Assembly: GCF_900100545.1 (NCBI RefSeq)
Contig: NZ_FNDP01000001.1
Location: forward strand, 98,337 to 162,336
Source of the DNA: Pseudobutyrivibrio sp. 49
GTDB taxonomy: Bacteria > Bacillota > Clostridia > Lachnospirales > Lachnospiraceae
Direction: 5' to 3'
DNA length: 64,000 nt
Positions 24,470 to 33,474 of the stretch are shown here, piece by piece. Each line of letters starts with the position of its first letter. The stretch's first letter is position 1. Below the pieces are notes generated by a model that made no database searches, had not been told where the DNA came from, and saw only the letters and a program-made list of their open reading frames with translations. A program made the position numbers and the translations under genes.

Positions 24470-24894
24470 ATGAATATTTAAATAGCAAATTTAACATTGA
24501 ACCAAAGGATATAAGAACTTACTCACCACTGACACTTGCTTACATAGGCGATGCTATTTTTGATGTGGTGATTCGTTCTATCCTTGTTAATAAGGGTAAT
24601 ACTGCAGTCAACAAGCTTCATCAGAGAACCAGCTCCGTTGTCAAGGCGCCTACACAGGCCAAGATGGCAGCTGTCCTCATGGAGGATTTTACTGAAGAAG
24701 AGGCCGACTGGTATCGCAGAGGTCGCAATTCCAAGCCACATACAAAGGCTAAGAATGCTACCACTATGGATTATCTTGAGGCCACAGGTTTTGAGGCTGT
24801 CATGGGATATCTTTACATGACAGGAAACATGGACCGTATATGCAAACTTGTTAATAGCGGTATTGAACGTTTGGAATTAGATATATTGGAGTAA
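24454..24894 (+). CDS. mrnC: Mini-ribonuclease III
   Basis: A 146-residue Mini-RNase III: an RNase III catalytic domain without the dsRNA-binding domain, which in Bacillus matures the 23S rRNA ends. The signature is LTLAYIGDAIFDVVIRSIL near 25-43, with a second acidic site in YLEATGFEAVMGYLY near 107. The RRGRNSKPHTKAKNAT basic stretch is typical. It starts inside the cysS end, and rlmB follows after 2 bases, indicating tight coupling. Confidence 0.93.
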   Translation: MEASLNEYLNSKFNIEPKDIRTYSPLTLAYIGDAIFDVVIRSILVNKGNTAVNKLHQRTSSVVKAPTQAKMAAVLMEDFTEEEADWYRRGRNSKPHTKAKNATTMDYLEATGFEAVMGYLYMTGNMDRICKLVNSGIERLELDILE

Positions 24895-24896
24895 AT

Positions 24897-25646
24897 ATGG
24901 AAGAAAGTAGAATTGTAGAAGGACGCAATGCTGTATTAGAAGCATTTCGTTCAGGAAAGACAATTGATCGTTTGTTTGTACTTGAAGGCTGCAAGGATGG
25001 CCCTGTTCAGACTATCCTCAGAGAAGCTAAGAAAAGCAAGGACACAGTGGTTAGCTTTGTTAAGAAGGAGCGCCTTGATCAGCTCTCAGAGACAGGTAAG
25101 CATCAGGGAGTTATCGCTTATGCTGCCAGCTATGATTATGCTGAGTTAGATGACATTTTAGCTGCAGCTCGTGAAAAGGGTGAGGATCCATTCCTTATCA
25201 TTCTTGATAACATTGAGGATCCACATAATCTTGGTGCTATCATCCGTACAGCAAACCAGGCTGGTGCTCATGGTGTAGTTATTCCAAAGCATCGTGCAGT
25301 AGGTCTTACAGCTACTGTTGCAAAGGCTTCTGCCGGAGCAATCAACTATACTCCAGTAGCAAAGGTTACAAATATTTCCAAGACTATGGAGGAGCTTAAG
25401 GAACAGGGGATGTGGTTCGTGTGCGCAGATATGGGTGGCACTACTATGTACGACCTCAACCTTACAGGCTCAATTGGTCTTGTTATTGGTAACGAAGGTC
25501 ACGGCGTTTCAGATCTTGTTAAGAAGAACTGTGATATGGTTGCCAGCATTCCTATGTATGGAGATATCGATTCACTTAATGCCAGTGTTGCTTGCGGTGT
25601 ATTGGCATATGAGGTTGTTAGACAGAGAATCAACAAAGCAAAATAA
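24897..25646 (+). CDS. rlmB: 23S rRNA (guanosine-2'-O-)-methyltransferase
   Basis: A SpoU/TrmH-family 2'-O-methyltransferase of 249 residues, of the RlmB type that modifies G2251 of 23S rRNA. An N-terminal substrate-binding domain (EGRNAVLEAFRSGKTIDRLF) precedes the knotted SAM fold with motif 1 NIEDPHNLGAIIRTA, motif 2 LVIGNEGHGVSDLV and motif 3 IPMYGDIDSLNASVA. It lies between mrnC and sigH; the yacP gene (NYN nuclease) that separates rlmB and sigH in Bacillus is absent here. Confidence 0.93.
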   Translation: MEESRIVEGRNAVLEAFRSGKTIDRLFVLEGCKDGPVQTILREAKKSKDTVVSFVKKERLDQLSETGKHQGVIAYAASYDYAELDDILAAAREKGEDPFLIILDNIEDPHNLGAIIRTANQAGAHGVVIPKHRAVGLTATVAKASAGAINYTPVAKVTNISKTMEELKEQGMWFVCADMGGTTMYDLNLTGSIGLVIGNEGHGVSDLVKKNCDMVASIPMYGDIDSLNASVACGVLAYEVVRQRINKAK

Positions 25647-25664
25647 TTCCTACGGGGGTTAAAG

Positions 25665-26252
25665 ATGGACCTGAGAGAAGAGTACGCTAAGTTTACTGAT
25701 GAGGAGCTTGTGAAGAGCTATCAGTCAGGAAATGTAGCTGTTGTAAATTATATTTGCGAAAAATATAAACCTCTTGTTTTGAAGCTATCAAAAAAATATT
25801 TTTTGATTGGTGGAGAAAATGAGGACCTCATTCAGGAAGGAATGATAGGTCTTTTTGGCGCGATTGGAGATTATGATACCAGTTCAGATGTCACTTTTTT
25901 TCATTTCGCTCAGCTTTGCATAGATAGACAGATGATAAAGGCCATCGAGGCTAGTAATCGAAAAAAGCATTCTCCGTTAAACGCGTATGTTTCCTTGTAC
26001 GATGAAGATGGAGAAGAGTTTGAAGAGGCATCATCTATGGCAGATGACCCAGCCGACATTATCATCGAAGCCGAGGAAAATCTTAGTCTTGTTGATCGTT
26101 TAAAAGCGGTATTATCACCTTTGGAGCTTCAAGTTTTTGAATTGTATATGAAAGACTTGGATTACAAGGAGATAGCTGTTAAGCTTGGGAAAACGCCTAA
26201 GAACATAGATAATTGTCTTACTAGAATCAAAGCGAAAGCTAAAAATATATAA
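25665..26252 (+). CDS. sigH: Sigma-70 family factor, SigH-like
   Basis: A 195-residue sigma factor with region 2 (DEELVKSYQSGNVAVVNYIC; LSKKYFLIGGENEDLIQEGM) and region 4 (LSPLELQVFELYMKDLDYKE; TPKNIDNCLTRIKAKAK). The sequence and its place behind cysS-mrnC-rlmB match SigH/Spo0H, the transition-state and sporulation/competence sigma factor. Whether this organism sporulates cannot be judged from the window. The gene ends at a hairpin shared with the convergent TRAP operon. Confidence 0.9.
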   Translation: MDLREEYAKFTDEELVKSYQSGNVAVVNYICEKYKPLVLKLSKKYFLIGGENEDLIQEGMIGLFGAIGDYDTSSDVTFFHFAQLCIDRQMIKAIEASNRKKHSPLNAYVSLYDEDGEEFEEASSMADDPADIIIEAEENLSLVDRLKAVLSPLELQVFELYMKDLDYKEIAVKLGKTPKNIDNCLTRIKAKAKNI

Positions 26253-26256
26253 AACG

Positions 26257-26282
26257 AAAGCAGCCACGCGGGTGGCTGCTTT
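26257..26282. terminator. Bidirectional terminator between sigH and dctP
   Basis: AAAGCAGCCAC/GTGGCTGCTTT is an 11-bp stem with a 4-nt loop in the 32-base gap between convergent genes. T-richness follows on both strands. Confidence 0.8.
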
Positions 26283-26284
26283 AA

Positions 26285-27289
26285 TTATTTAAGAATACCT
26301 TTTGTATAAATATCGTAAAGATTTGGGTCTACATGTTCTTTTATATTTTTATAAATTGGAACGGCAGCATCTTGAATTTGGCTTCTGAGTTCGTCGCTCA
26401 ATGGGATTACCTGAGTGCCAGATTCCTCTATAGTTGCAATTCTTGAAGCAATTCTCGCATCGCTTTGTTCTCTTGCATATTTTGTAGCAGTTTTTGCTGC
26501 TTCTCTAAGGATTTCCTGTTCTTCAGGAGTCTTATCCTTCATAAATTCCTCACTTACGATTAAAGAAATCAGATGTGGCAGATGATTTGTCTCCACTACG
26601 TAATCCTGTTGTTCGTATAGTCTGTTGGATACGATAACTTCATAAGGATTTTCCTGAGCATCGATGGTACCCTGCTGTAATCCAATGTAAACCTCAGAGA
26701 AGGTCATTGGAGTAGGAGAGGCTGAAAGTGCCTTCCAAAAATCCAAATGGTAGGAATTTTCCATGGTACGGATTTTTTGACCTTTGAAATCATTAATAGT
26801 TTTGACCGGTTTGTTGGTGGTCATAACTCTGAATCCCTGATCTGCATAACCTAGAAGCTGATAGCCACCTTTTTCATAGACAGCAGATATCTCTGACATA
26901 AAATCCGGGTCATCTACTTTTTTACGAACTTCATCGATAGTTCCAAACATACAAGGCATATCAAAGATGGCAACGTCTGGAAGGAAGGTAACCTGAGGCG
27001 CAGTGTTCTGTACAACGAATGGAATATCACCGTCCTTGCAGGACTCTAAAAGCTCTCTATCACCGCCTAAAACGCTGTTAGGATAAACCTGAATAACCAT
27101 CTGACCATCGCTGAGTCTGTAGACTTCCTCGGCGAATTTCTCAGCGTAAATTTGTGTAACGGTGTCCTCTGGACTTGAAGTACCAAGAGGCCAGGCATAA
27201 GTCTGAACCTCCGACGATTTGCCACAGGAGCAAAGACTAAGGGCTGATATAAAAATTGTAGAAAGAGCAATAATTCGTTTGAATTTCAT
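26285..27289 (-). CDS. TRAP transporter solute-binding lipoprotein (DctP type)
   Basis: A 334-residue extracytoplasmic binding protein of a tripartite transporter. It has an N-terminal signal with lipobox LCSC, then IQVYPNSVLGGDRELLESCK and the family signature QKIRTMENSYHLDFWKAL, whose Arg normally clamps the carboxylate of an organic-acid ligand, then GLQQGTIDAQENP. It is last in the leftward set aroE-MFS-aroD-dctQ-dctM-dctP, 9 bases behind dctM. Given the neighbours, quinate, shikimate or a related cyclic acid is the likely ligand; this is inferred from context. Confidence 0.92.
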   Translation of the reverse strand: MKFKRIIALSTIFISALSLCSCGKSSEVQTYAWPLGTSSPEDTVTQIYAEKFAEEVYRLSDGQMVIQVYPNSVLGGDRELLESCKDGDIPFVVQNTAPQVTFLPDVAIFDMPCMFGTIDEVRKKVDDPDFMSEISAVYEKGGYQLLGYADQGFRVMTTNKPVKTINDFKGQKIRTMENSYHLDFWKALSASPTPMTFSEVYIGLQQGTIDAQENPYEVIVSNRLYEQQDYVVETNHLPHLISLIVSEEFMKDKTPEEQEILREAAKTATKYAREQSDARIASRIATIEESGTQVIPLSDELRSQIQDAAVPIYKNIKEHVDPNLYDIYTKGILK

Positions 27290-27298
27290 ATCATCCTC

Positions 27299-28588
27299 CT
27301 AAACTAAAACCAAGCTGATTCCAGGAATAAAAGTAATCAGCAATAAAGCGATAATAAACATAGCAATCATAGGTAGCGCTTTTGCTGCAATATCAACAAC
27401 AGGAACATCTGTAAGTGAACTTGCAACAAAAAGGTTAACACCGATTGGAGGTGTAACGAAGCCTATAGCCAGATTAACAACCATCATGATACCAAAATGA
27501 ACTGGGTTCATTCCAACTGCTGTTACGATAGGCAGAAGGATAGGAGATAAGATGAGGATTGCTGGAGTTGTATCCATAACCATTCCAACAAGAAGAAGGA
27601 ACAGGTTGATTACCAGTAATAGGATAATCTTATTTGTAAAGTTATCCAGGATGTAAGCGCTGACTGTCTGAGGTACCTGCATAAGGGTAAGCACTCTTGA
27701 GAAGGCGGTTGATGCTGCCAAAATGAAAAGGATTGGAGCATAGGTCTTCATAGCTTCTACAAAGATGTTCCAAATGTCTCTGACGTGGATTGTCTTGTAG
27801 ATGAAGAGGCTGACAATAAGTGCGTAGAATACAGAAATAACAGCAGCTTCTGTAGGGGAAGCTATTCCTGCATAGATACAGCCTAAAACAATAATAGGAC
27901 TGAGGATTGCAAAAAAGCTTTCCTTGAAGATTGTGCCAAAGCCTTTTGCGTGAAGTGCATCGATTTCTGCATTAATTTTTTCCTTGTCCTCGCCTACCAA
28001 TTTGCAATGGAAATATGCATAGGCCATAAGCAGTGCACTAATTAAAAGTCCTGGAATAATTCCGGCTATAAATAAATCACTTACAGACTGGCCAGATGCC
28101 ATAGCATACATAATAAAAGGTATGCTTGGAGGAATAATAACTCCAAGACCGCCAGCAACAGCAACGATTGCTGTAGAGAACTTCTTATCGTAGCCCATCT
28201 CTAAAAGAAGAGGGATGGTCATAGAACCGACGGCTGCAACAGTAGCTGGAGCGGAGCCGGAAATGGCGCCATAGAACAGGCAGGTGATGATAACTGCACA
28301 AGGGACACCTGCTGTTTTCTTTCCAATGAAATATGAGAATACATCAAAGAGCTTCTTTGAAATCTGTCCGTGAGCCATGATGATTCCAGAAAGCACAAAC
28401 ATTGGAACTGCTAAAAGTGGAAAGCTATCAATTCCTCCAACCATAGAGCGAATAACATAGCTTGCACTGGCTGTAAAGGAAGGATCAAAAGCTCCAGGCA
28501 ACACTGCAACTATTCCAAGGGAGATAGAAACAGGAATTGCGATAATTAAGCACAAAGCAAATAAGATAAGTACGGTTAATGCACTCAT
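27299..28588 (-). CDS. TRAP transporter large permease (DctM type)
   Basis: The 429-residue large membrane subunit of the TRAP transporter, with about 11-12 hydrophobic segments. Conserved stretches include IDSFPLLAVPMFVLSGIIM, SGSAPATVAAVGSMTIPLLL, GVIIPPSIPFIMYA and NLAIGFVTPPIGVNLFVAS. It carries the solute across the membrane in exchange for a Na+ or H+ gradient. Its start overlaps the dctQ stop by 4 bases, and dctP follows 9 bases later. Confidence 0.95.
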   Translation of the reverse strand: MSALTVLILFALCLIIAIPVSISLGIVAVLPGAFDPSFTASASYVIRSMVGGIDSFPLLAVPMFVLSGIIMAHGQISKKLFDVFSYFIGKKTAGVPCAVIITCLFYGAISGSAPATVAAVGSMTIPLLLEMGYDKKFSTAIVAVAGGLGVIIPPSIPFIMYAMASGQSVSDLFIAGIIPGLLISALLMAYAYFHCKLVGEDKEKINAEIDALHAKGFGTIFKESFFAILSPIIVLGCIYAGIASPTEAAVISVFYALIVSLFIYKTIHVRDIWNIFVEAMKTYAPILFILAASTAFSRVLTLMQVPQTVSAYILDNFTNKIILLLVINLFLLLVGMVMDTTPAILILSPILLPIVTAVGMNPVHFGIMMVVNLAIGFVTPPIGVNLFVASSLTDVPVVDIAAKALPMIAMFIIALLLITFIPGISLVLV

Positions 28589-29214
28589 TTCTTCTTTCTC
28601 CCTTCTTTAGATTTTGTGTTTTCAAGTACTTCTTTATTAAAATTCCCCTTAGCAAGGAGAGCATTCATTTCGATTCTGTGTTGTTCACGTTCTTCTATCT
28701 GCTTGAGATGAGAAGGCCATGTTTTTAATTCTTCACGATGGATGACATTGTGCCATTCTAAGAACCATCTTTCTAGTATTCTGATGGCGCAAAGTGTAAA
28801 GCACACAAGTGGTGCTGACTGCACAAAGTACATAGGAATTCCGCAGGCAGGAGATACCTGACCGCTTTCAATAGTCGATATTAAATAACGATATGAAAAT
28901 GGAATGAGATAAACGAAAAATATAAATTCAATTGTAAGGTTTAATACCTTAAATAACGCCTTGCCTCTAGGCTTAAAAGCGCGAATAAACTGATCAATTT
29001 TGATGGAAATACATTTCTTTGTGCATAGACTCACACTTAAAAATGCAGACCAAATGAATAAGTAACGGGTGATTTCTTCAGACCATGAGAGCGAGGCGCC
29101 TAAGATATAGCGACAAAAGATTTGGATGCCCATTATGACACTCATAGCGATGAGAAGAACAACCATGATAAACTCTTCGAGATATTCATCTATAAAGAAA
29201 AAGATACGTTTCAT
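28585..29214 (-). CDS. TRAP transporter small permease (DctQ type)
   Basis: The 209-residue small membrane subunit with four hydrophobic segments, the family pattern FCRYILGASLSWSEEITRYL near 33-52 and KIDQFIRAF. A charged C-terminal extension of about 60 residues (EEREQHRIEMNALL and KEGRKKK) is longer than in typical members. It overlaps dctM by 4 bases. Between its start and the aroD stop is a 74-base gap holding a perfect 15-bp hairpin. Confidence 0.9.
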   Translation of the reverse strand: MKRIFFFIDEYLEEFIMVVLLIAMSVIMGIQIFCRYILGASLSWSEEITRYLFIWSAFLSVSLCTKKCISIKIDQFIRAFKPRGKALFKVLNLTIEFIFFVYLIPFSYRYLISTIESGQVSPACGIPMYFVQSAPLVCFTLCAIRILERWFLEWHNVIHREELKTWPSHLKQIEEREQHRIEMNALLAKGNFNKEVLENTKSKEGRKKK

Positions 29215-29239
29215 GTGATTTAAGTCCCCTTATAATTCA

Positions 29240-29275
29240 ATAGGGCAATTTGTGCATTTACACAAATTGCCCTAT
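29240..29275 (-). promoter_or_regulatory. Perfect 15-bp hairpin between aroD and dctQ
   Basis: Positions 29240-29254 pair without mismatch with 29261-29275 around a 6-nt loop. On the leftward transcript no T-run follows; the dctQ binding site (AAGGGG) comes next. It may partially terminate, mark an mRNA processing point, or protect the upstream aroE-MFS-aroD message. Confidence 0.55.
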
Positions 29276-29288
29276 AAATGCTTAATGA

Positions 29289-30050
29289 TTACATTGAACC
29301 ATGTATAAGATTAAGTATTGTTGAAAGATCAGAAGCATTCATCTGACCAGGAGCAGAAGCCTTGCCAACAGCACCAAAGGTAAGTGCTGAACCGAAAGCT
29401 TCGCCGCAAAGACGGCTTACAAGACCTGTGCCAGCCATTGACATTGTAATGATTGGACGGTCAGCGTAATTGTCAGCCATTTCCTGAGTTGCGCTAAGGA
29501 GTGTAACTACATCCTTACGGCAAGTAGGCATAACTGCAATCTTTGGAATATCAGCTCCAAGCTCCTGCATCTTACGAAGTCTTGAAACGATATCGTCTTT
29601 GTCAGGTGTCTTATCAAAGTCGTGGTTTGAAGCAACAACCTTAACATTATTCTTGTGAGCCTCAGCAACGATATCCTTAACGATATCATCACCGGTGAAG
29701 ACTTCAACGTCTACTAAATCTACAAGACCAGTAGCAGCAGCCTTCTTGTTAAGTGTAGCGTATGCATCCTTCTCGATAGACTTTTCACCACCTTCGTTTG
29801 AAGTTCTGAAAGTGAAGAGAAGAGGTGTGTCGCCTAAAGCAACTCTAAGGTCCTTGAGGACATCCTCTACCTTATCGAACTCGAAAACGCCATCGAACCA
29901 GTCAACACGCCATTCTACAACGTCGTGAGCAACTCCCTTGAAGGAATTTGCAGCAGCAAGGATATCGTCCTTTGTCTTACCAACGATAGGTACACAAATC
30001 TTTGGAACGCCCTCGCCAAGTACTACGTTTCTAATTTTTACAGTATTCAT
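29289..30050 (-). CDS. aroD: Type I 3-dehydroquinate dehydratase
   Basis: A 253-residue class I dehydratase converting 3-dehydroquinate to 3-dehydroshikimate through a Schiff base. Visible are KICVPIVGKTKDDIL, EWRVDWFDG, the His-containing strand VVASNHDFDKTP and the Schiff-base lysine region DIPKIAVMP (Lys near 170). AGAGGG precedes the ATG. It lies 25 bases behind the MFS gene and is part of the leftward quinate/shikimate cluster. Type I enzymes serve both biosynthesis and quinate use; the transporter neighbours favour uptake-linked use. Confidence 0.95.
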   Translation of the reverse strand: MNTVKIRNVVLGEGVPKICVPIVGKTKDDILAAANSFKGVAHDVVEWRVDWFDGVFEFDKVEDVLKDLRVALGDTPLLFTFRTSNEGGEKSIEKDAYATLNKKAAATGLVDLVDVEVFTGDDIVKDIVAEAHKNNVKVVASNHDFDKTPDKDDIVSRLRKMQELGADIPKIAVMPTCRKDVVTLLSATQEMADNYADRPIITMSMAGTGLVSRLCGEAFGSALTFGAVGKASAPGQMNASDLSTILNLIHGSM

Positions 30051-30075
30051 AATATATCCCTCTAAATTAGTGTGT

Positions 30076-31293
30076 TTATGAATTTGCCTCTACCATCTTA
30101 GTATATCTTAAGTTTACGAAGATACCAAGAACAACACCGATAGCTGTAAGAACAATGTTCATAACCATAACGCCTGATGGTGTCATAGCAGCAGCTGCTG
30201 TAAGGATTGTGTAGTTGCAAAGTGATGAAGCAATCATAACAAGTGCTGTAACTGTACCCTTAATCTTAGGGAAGAGCATGTTACATACAGATGTAGCAAT
30301 CTGAAGAAGTCCGCCTGCTCCAGCCCAGCCGATAGCGAAAGCTGCAACCTTCATCATACCCTGTGATGGTGCCATAAGTACAAGGATTAATGTAGCAAGG
30401 CAAATGATAGGGTAAACTACGATGAAACGTACGTCCTTAATCTTACGTGTAAGAATAGATGTAACGATAAGAGCAAGGATTGTACCTGTTGAGTAGAAAG
30501 TCTGCATGATTGAAGGATCTTCCCAACCAACATTTGTCTTAGCGTAGTTCTGTGCACAGTTAAGCCATAACTGGAATGTACCTGTACATGTGAAACCGAT
30601 AAGAATCATTGCAATTGACTCAATAGAGAAGTGAGTTGTCTTTAAGCTTGCAATAAGTCCTTCCTTCTTTTCAGCTGCAGCTGCATCTGAATCTGGAAGT
30701 GGAAGGATGAAGATAAGTACTACTAAAATAATGTATCCAATACCACAGATATAGAAAAGTCTGTTGTAGCTTACTAAGCCAGCAGCATTTGTTGCAACTG
30801 TCATTCCAAGGAAGAATGGAAGAAGCATCTGTGAGATTGCGATAAAGAACTTGATACCCATTGTAGCAATACCTGGAGCATCGCTGATGATTTCAGCAAC
30901 AGCTGGGTAAATACCAGTATCAAGGAAAGAGTTAGCAATACCACCGATGATAGCGCAGATATAAGCAATCTGGTAACCACCGTTTGTACCTGCATTGAAG
31001 GCAAGTGCAAGACCGATAACGTAGATTGCATAAGAGCAACCACCGATAACTACAGAGATACGACGACCAAGCTTATCAGAAAGAGGTCCAGCGAATGGAA
31101 GAGCGATAAGTCTTCCGAGACCAAGTGCAGCTGAAATAGCTGTGATTGACATTACCTCAACGCCCCAGCTAGTAGCGAGAGCCTCTTTGATAACTGACTG
31201 TCCAAGAATTGAGCAGCCTACTCCGTGAATGAAGTAGTTCAAATAAAGAATTAAAGCTGCAGGATAATATTTTGCTTTTGAATTTGTTCCCAT
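30076..31293 (-). CDS. MFS transporter, probable quinate/shikimate permease
   Basis: A 405-residue major facilitator with 12 predicted helices. The family A-motif is GPLSDKLGRRISVVIGG between TM2 and TM3, and a charged central loop (PLPDSDAAAAEKKEG) separates the two halves. The ATG at 31293 is chosen because AAAGGA lies upstream at good spacing; the longer frame would start inside that site. It sits between aroE (38-base gap) and aroD (25-base gap). Substrate assignment to a shikimate-pathway acid is inferred from this position. Confidence 0.85.
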   Translation of the reverse strand: MGTNSKAKYYPAALILYLNYFIHGVGCSILGQSVIKEALATSWGVEVMSITAISAALGLGRLIALPFAGPLSDKLGRRISVVIGGCSYAIYVIGLALAFNAGTNGGYQIAYICAIIGGIANSFLDTGIYPAVAEIISDAPGIATMGIKFFIAISQMLLPFFLGMTVATNAAGLVSYNRLFYICGIGYIILVVLIFILPLPDSDAAAAEKKEGLIASLKTTHFSIESIAMILIGFTCTGTFQLWLNCAQNYAKTNVGWEDPSIMQTFYSTGTILALIVTSILTRKIKDVRFIVVYPIICLATLILVLMAPSQGMMKVAAFAIGWAGAGGLLQIATSVCNMLFPKIKGTVTALVMIASSLCNYTILTAAAAMTPSGVMVMNIVLTAIGVVLGIFVNLRYTKMVEANS

Positions 31294-31331
31294 GAGATTT
31301 CCTTTCATTATTTAATATGAAATCAATTTGA

Positions 31332-32207
31332 TTACTCGTACTTAATTCCAAGTACTTCCTTCATATGTTCGATTGGCATATCCTGACCTGTCCAAAGCTT
31401 GAAACCAGCAGCGCCCTGGAAGAGCATCATGCCAAGACCGTTCATCTTCTTACATCCAACTTCTTCAGCCATCTCTAAGAACTTTGTCTTAGCTGGAGCA
31501 TAAACAGTATCTGTAACGATAAGGTCGGGACGGAGATAAGAAGTATCTGGAAGCCATGTCTGACCCTCGAGAGGCTTCATACCCATTCCTGTTGCGTTTG
31601 CAAGAAGGTAGCTGTCTGCGATTTCGCGTCTAAGAGCATCCTTATCAGCAAGATCGTAAAGAGTTGCTTTACAATCTGTTCTGTCGTTGATCTTGTCAAC
31701 TGTCTCCTGTGCCTTGTCCCAGAATGCATCCTTGATGTTGAAGATAGATAATTCCTTAACGCCATCAAGAGCTGCCTGAATCTGGATTGCTGTACCAGCA
31801 CCACCGCAACCAACGATAGTCATTTTCTTTCCGATTACATCGATATCGTAATCCTTAAGTGACTGCATGTAACCAATACCATCTGTGATGTGACCTGTAA
31901 GAACACCATTCTCGTTTGTAATAGTGTTTACAGCACCGCAAAGCTCAGCAGCAGGAGAGAGCTTGTCAAGATACTGTCCAACAACAGTCTTGTTTGGCAT
32001 TGATACGTTCGAGCCAACAAGCTTAAGAGCTCTAAGTCCCTTAACTGCGTCCTCAAGTGTGCTGTTATCTACCTCAAATGCGAGATATGCATAATCGAGA
32101 CCAAGGTAAGCAAAAGCCTCGTTGTGCATAGCTGGTGAGCTAGAGTGTCTGATTGGATAGGCCATAAGACCGATGAGCTCGGTGTGGCCAGTGATTCTTT
32201 CTGCCAT
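31332..32207 (-). CDS. aroE: Shikimate (or quinate) dehydrogenase
   Basis: A 291-residue NAD(P)-dependent dehydrogenase. Substrate-binding motifs are GLMAYPIRHSSSPAMHNEAF and NVSMPNKTVV (catalytic Lys); the nucleotide-binding loop is IVGCGGAGTAIQIQAALDG near 132. It ends in GLGMMLFQGAAGFKLWTG, as in AroE. In operons with aroD and a permease such paralogues often accept quinate with NAD+; that specificity is not readable here. GGAGG precedes the ATG. It is the first gene of the leftward operon and divergent from lysR. Confidence 0.93.
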   Translation of the reverse strand: MAERITGHTELIGLMAYPIRHSSSPAMHNEAFAYLGLDYAYLAFEVDNSTLEDAVKGLRALKLVGSNVSMPNKTVVGQYLDKLSPAAELCGAVNTITNENGVLTGHITDGIGYMQSLKDYDIDVIGKKMTIVGCGGAGTAIQIQAALDGVKELSIFNIKDAFWDKAQETVDKINDRTDCKATLYDLADKDALRREIADSYLLANATGMGMKPLEGQTWLPDTSYLRPDLIVTDTVYAPAKTKFLEMAEEVGCKKMNGLGMMLFQGAAGFKLWTGQDMPIEHMKEVLGIKYE

Positions 32208-32264
32208 TATTCATTTCCTCCAAAAGTGTTTATTAAGAATTTTTGATTTTAACAGTGCCCGCTA

Positions 32265-32286
32265 GTTAAATTGTTAAATTCTTAAC
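32265..32286. promoter_or_regulatory. Candidate LysR-type operator
   Basis: The palindrome GTTAA-N12-TTAAC sits in the 248-base divergent region between aroE and the LysR gene, 58 bases from the aroE start. Such interrupted dyads with a T...A core are typical LysR binding sites. Assignment to the adjacent regulator is inference. Confidence 0.45.
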
Positions 32287-32455
32287 AGTCTCTATGTATA
32301 TTATTGTAAATGTATTAATAGAAAACTTCCAATACTTATATTGCGTAGAATTAATAGCATAAATGTACTGATTGTGGTATTATTAGACATATAGAACGAA
32401 TTAATTGTGAACAAATTGTGCAGTTTTATGAATGAACTATGAAAAGGAGTCCAAA

Positions 32456-33340
32456 ATGACATTAAATCAACTCACGTATTTTTATGAGGCAGCTAAGCTA
32501 CAGCATTTCAACCAGGCAGCAGAGAAGCTTCATATATCGGAGCCATCTTTGAGTCGTTCCATTGGTTCATTAGAGAGCGAGCTTGGAGTTGTTCTGTTTG
32601 AAAAGACAGGTAGAAATGTTGTGCTTACAAAAACAGGGGATATCTTTTTTGAGCATGTTGATAAGATTCTTAGAGAAGTAAATCAGTGTGATAGAAAGAT
32701 GCATCAGCTATCAGGTTCTGGAGGACACATTGATCTTGCCTATGTGGCTCCTCTTGCTGGGTCCTTTATTCCTAATATGTGCAGAGCCTTCTTATTAGAA
32801 GAGAAGAATCAGGCTGTCACCTTTACCTTCCATCAGGATATTACCTCTAGAAATATAGAAGGCTTAAAGGCGGGTAATTACGATATTATATTTGGTTCCT
32901 TTGTTAAAGATGAGCCTAATATTAAGTTTATTCCTGTTATGCAACAGGAGCTTGTGGTTATTATGCCAAAGGGACATCCTCTGGAAGAGTGTGATCTGAT
33001 TGATGCCAGCGCTTTTTCTAAGTATCCTGTGTTAGGCTATACAAGAAACTCAGGTTTAGGCCGACTTACCAGAGATTTCTTTACTCATAATGATGTTGAA
33101 CCTAATTTTATTTGCGAATCACCTGATGAAAATGGCATTGCTTCCCTAGTTGCCGCGGACTTTGGAATAGCTTTGGTTGCAGATGTAACTTCTATACATA
33201 GAGAGGATGTTACTATAAGGAAGCTTTCAACAGAACAGTACGTTTCACACACTGTTTACATGGCATACATAAAAGGAAGATACCAAATGCCAGCGGTTCA
33301 GCGTATGATAGATTTTATATTAGTACACTCAATGCATTAA
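32456..33340 (+). CDS. LysR-family transcriptional regulator
   Basis: A 294-residue regulator. The N-terminal winged HTH is MTLNQLTYFYEAAKLQHFNQ, then AAEKLHISEPSLSRSIGSLE; the effector-binding domain occupies about 90-294. ATG 32456 follows AAAGGAG by 6 bases; the in-frame ATG at 32432 is less well placed. It is divergent from aroE-MFS-aroD-TRAP and followed by the enoate-reductase-like gene, so it is the likely co-inducer-sensing switch for both arms, perhaps responding to quinate or shikimate. It ends before a terminator at 33374. Confidence 0.92.
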   Translation: MTLNQLTYFYEAAKLQHFNQAAEKLHISEPSLSRSIGSLESELGVVLFEKTGRNVVLTKTGDIFFEHVDKILREVNQCDRKMHQLSGSGGHIDLAYVAPLAGSFIPNMCRAFLLEEKNQAVTFTFHQDITSRNIEGLKAGNYDIIFGSFVKDEPNIKFIPVMQQELVVIMPKGHPLEECDLIDASAFSKYPVLGYTRNSGLGRLTRDFFTHNDVEPNFICESPDENGIASLVAADFGIALVADVTSIHREDVTIRKLSTEQYVSHTVYMAYIKGRYQMPAVQRMIDFILVHSMH

Positions 33341-33373
33341 TAATTTGCAAAAAATGCATTGGATTTATTAGTT

Positions 33374-33419
33374 AAAGCGGGATTATACTTCTATTATAAG
33401 AAGCATGCCCGCTTTTTTT
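33374..33419 (+). terminator. Terminator after the LysR gene
   Basis: AAAGCGGG (33374-33381) pairs with CCCGCTTT (33408-33415) around an internally folded 26-nt region and leads into a run of Ts. Confidence 0.8.
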
Positions 33420-33474
33420 AAATTCTGAATAGCTCTACGTAAATAATTGTTTATTTAATAGGAGCGTCTAAATT

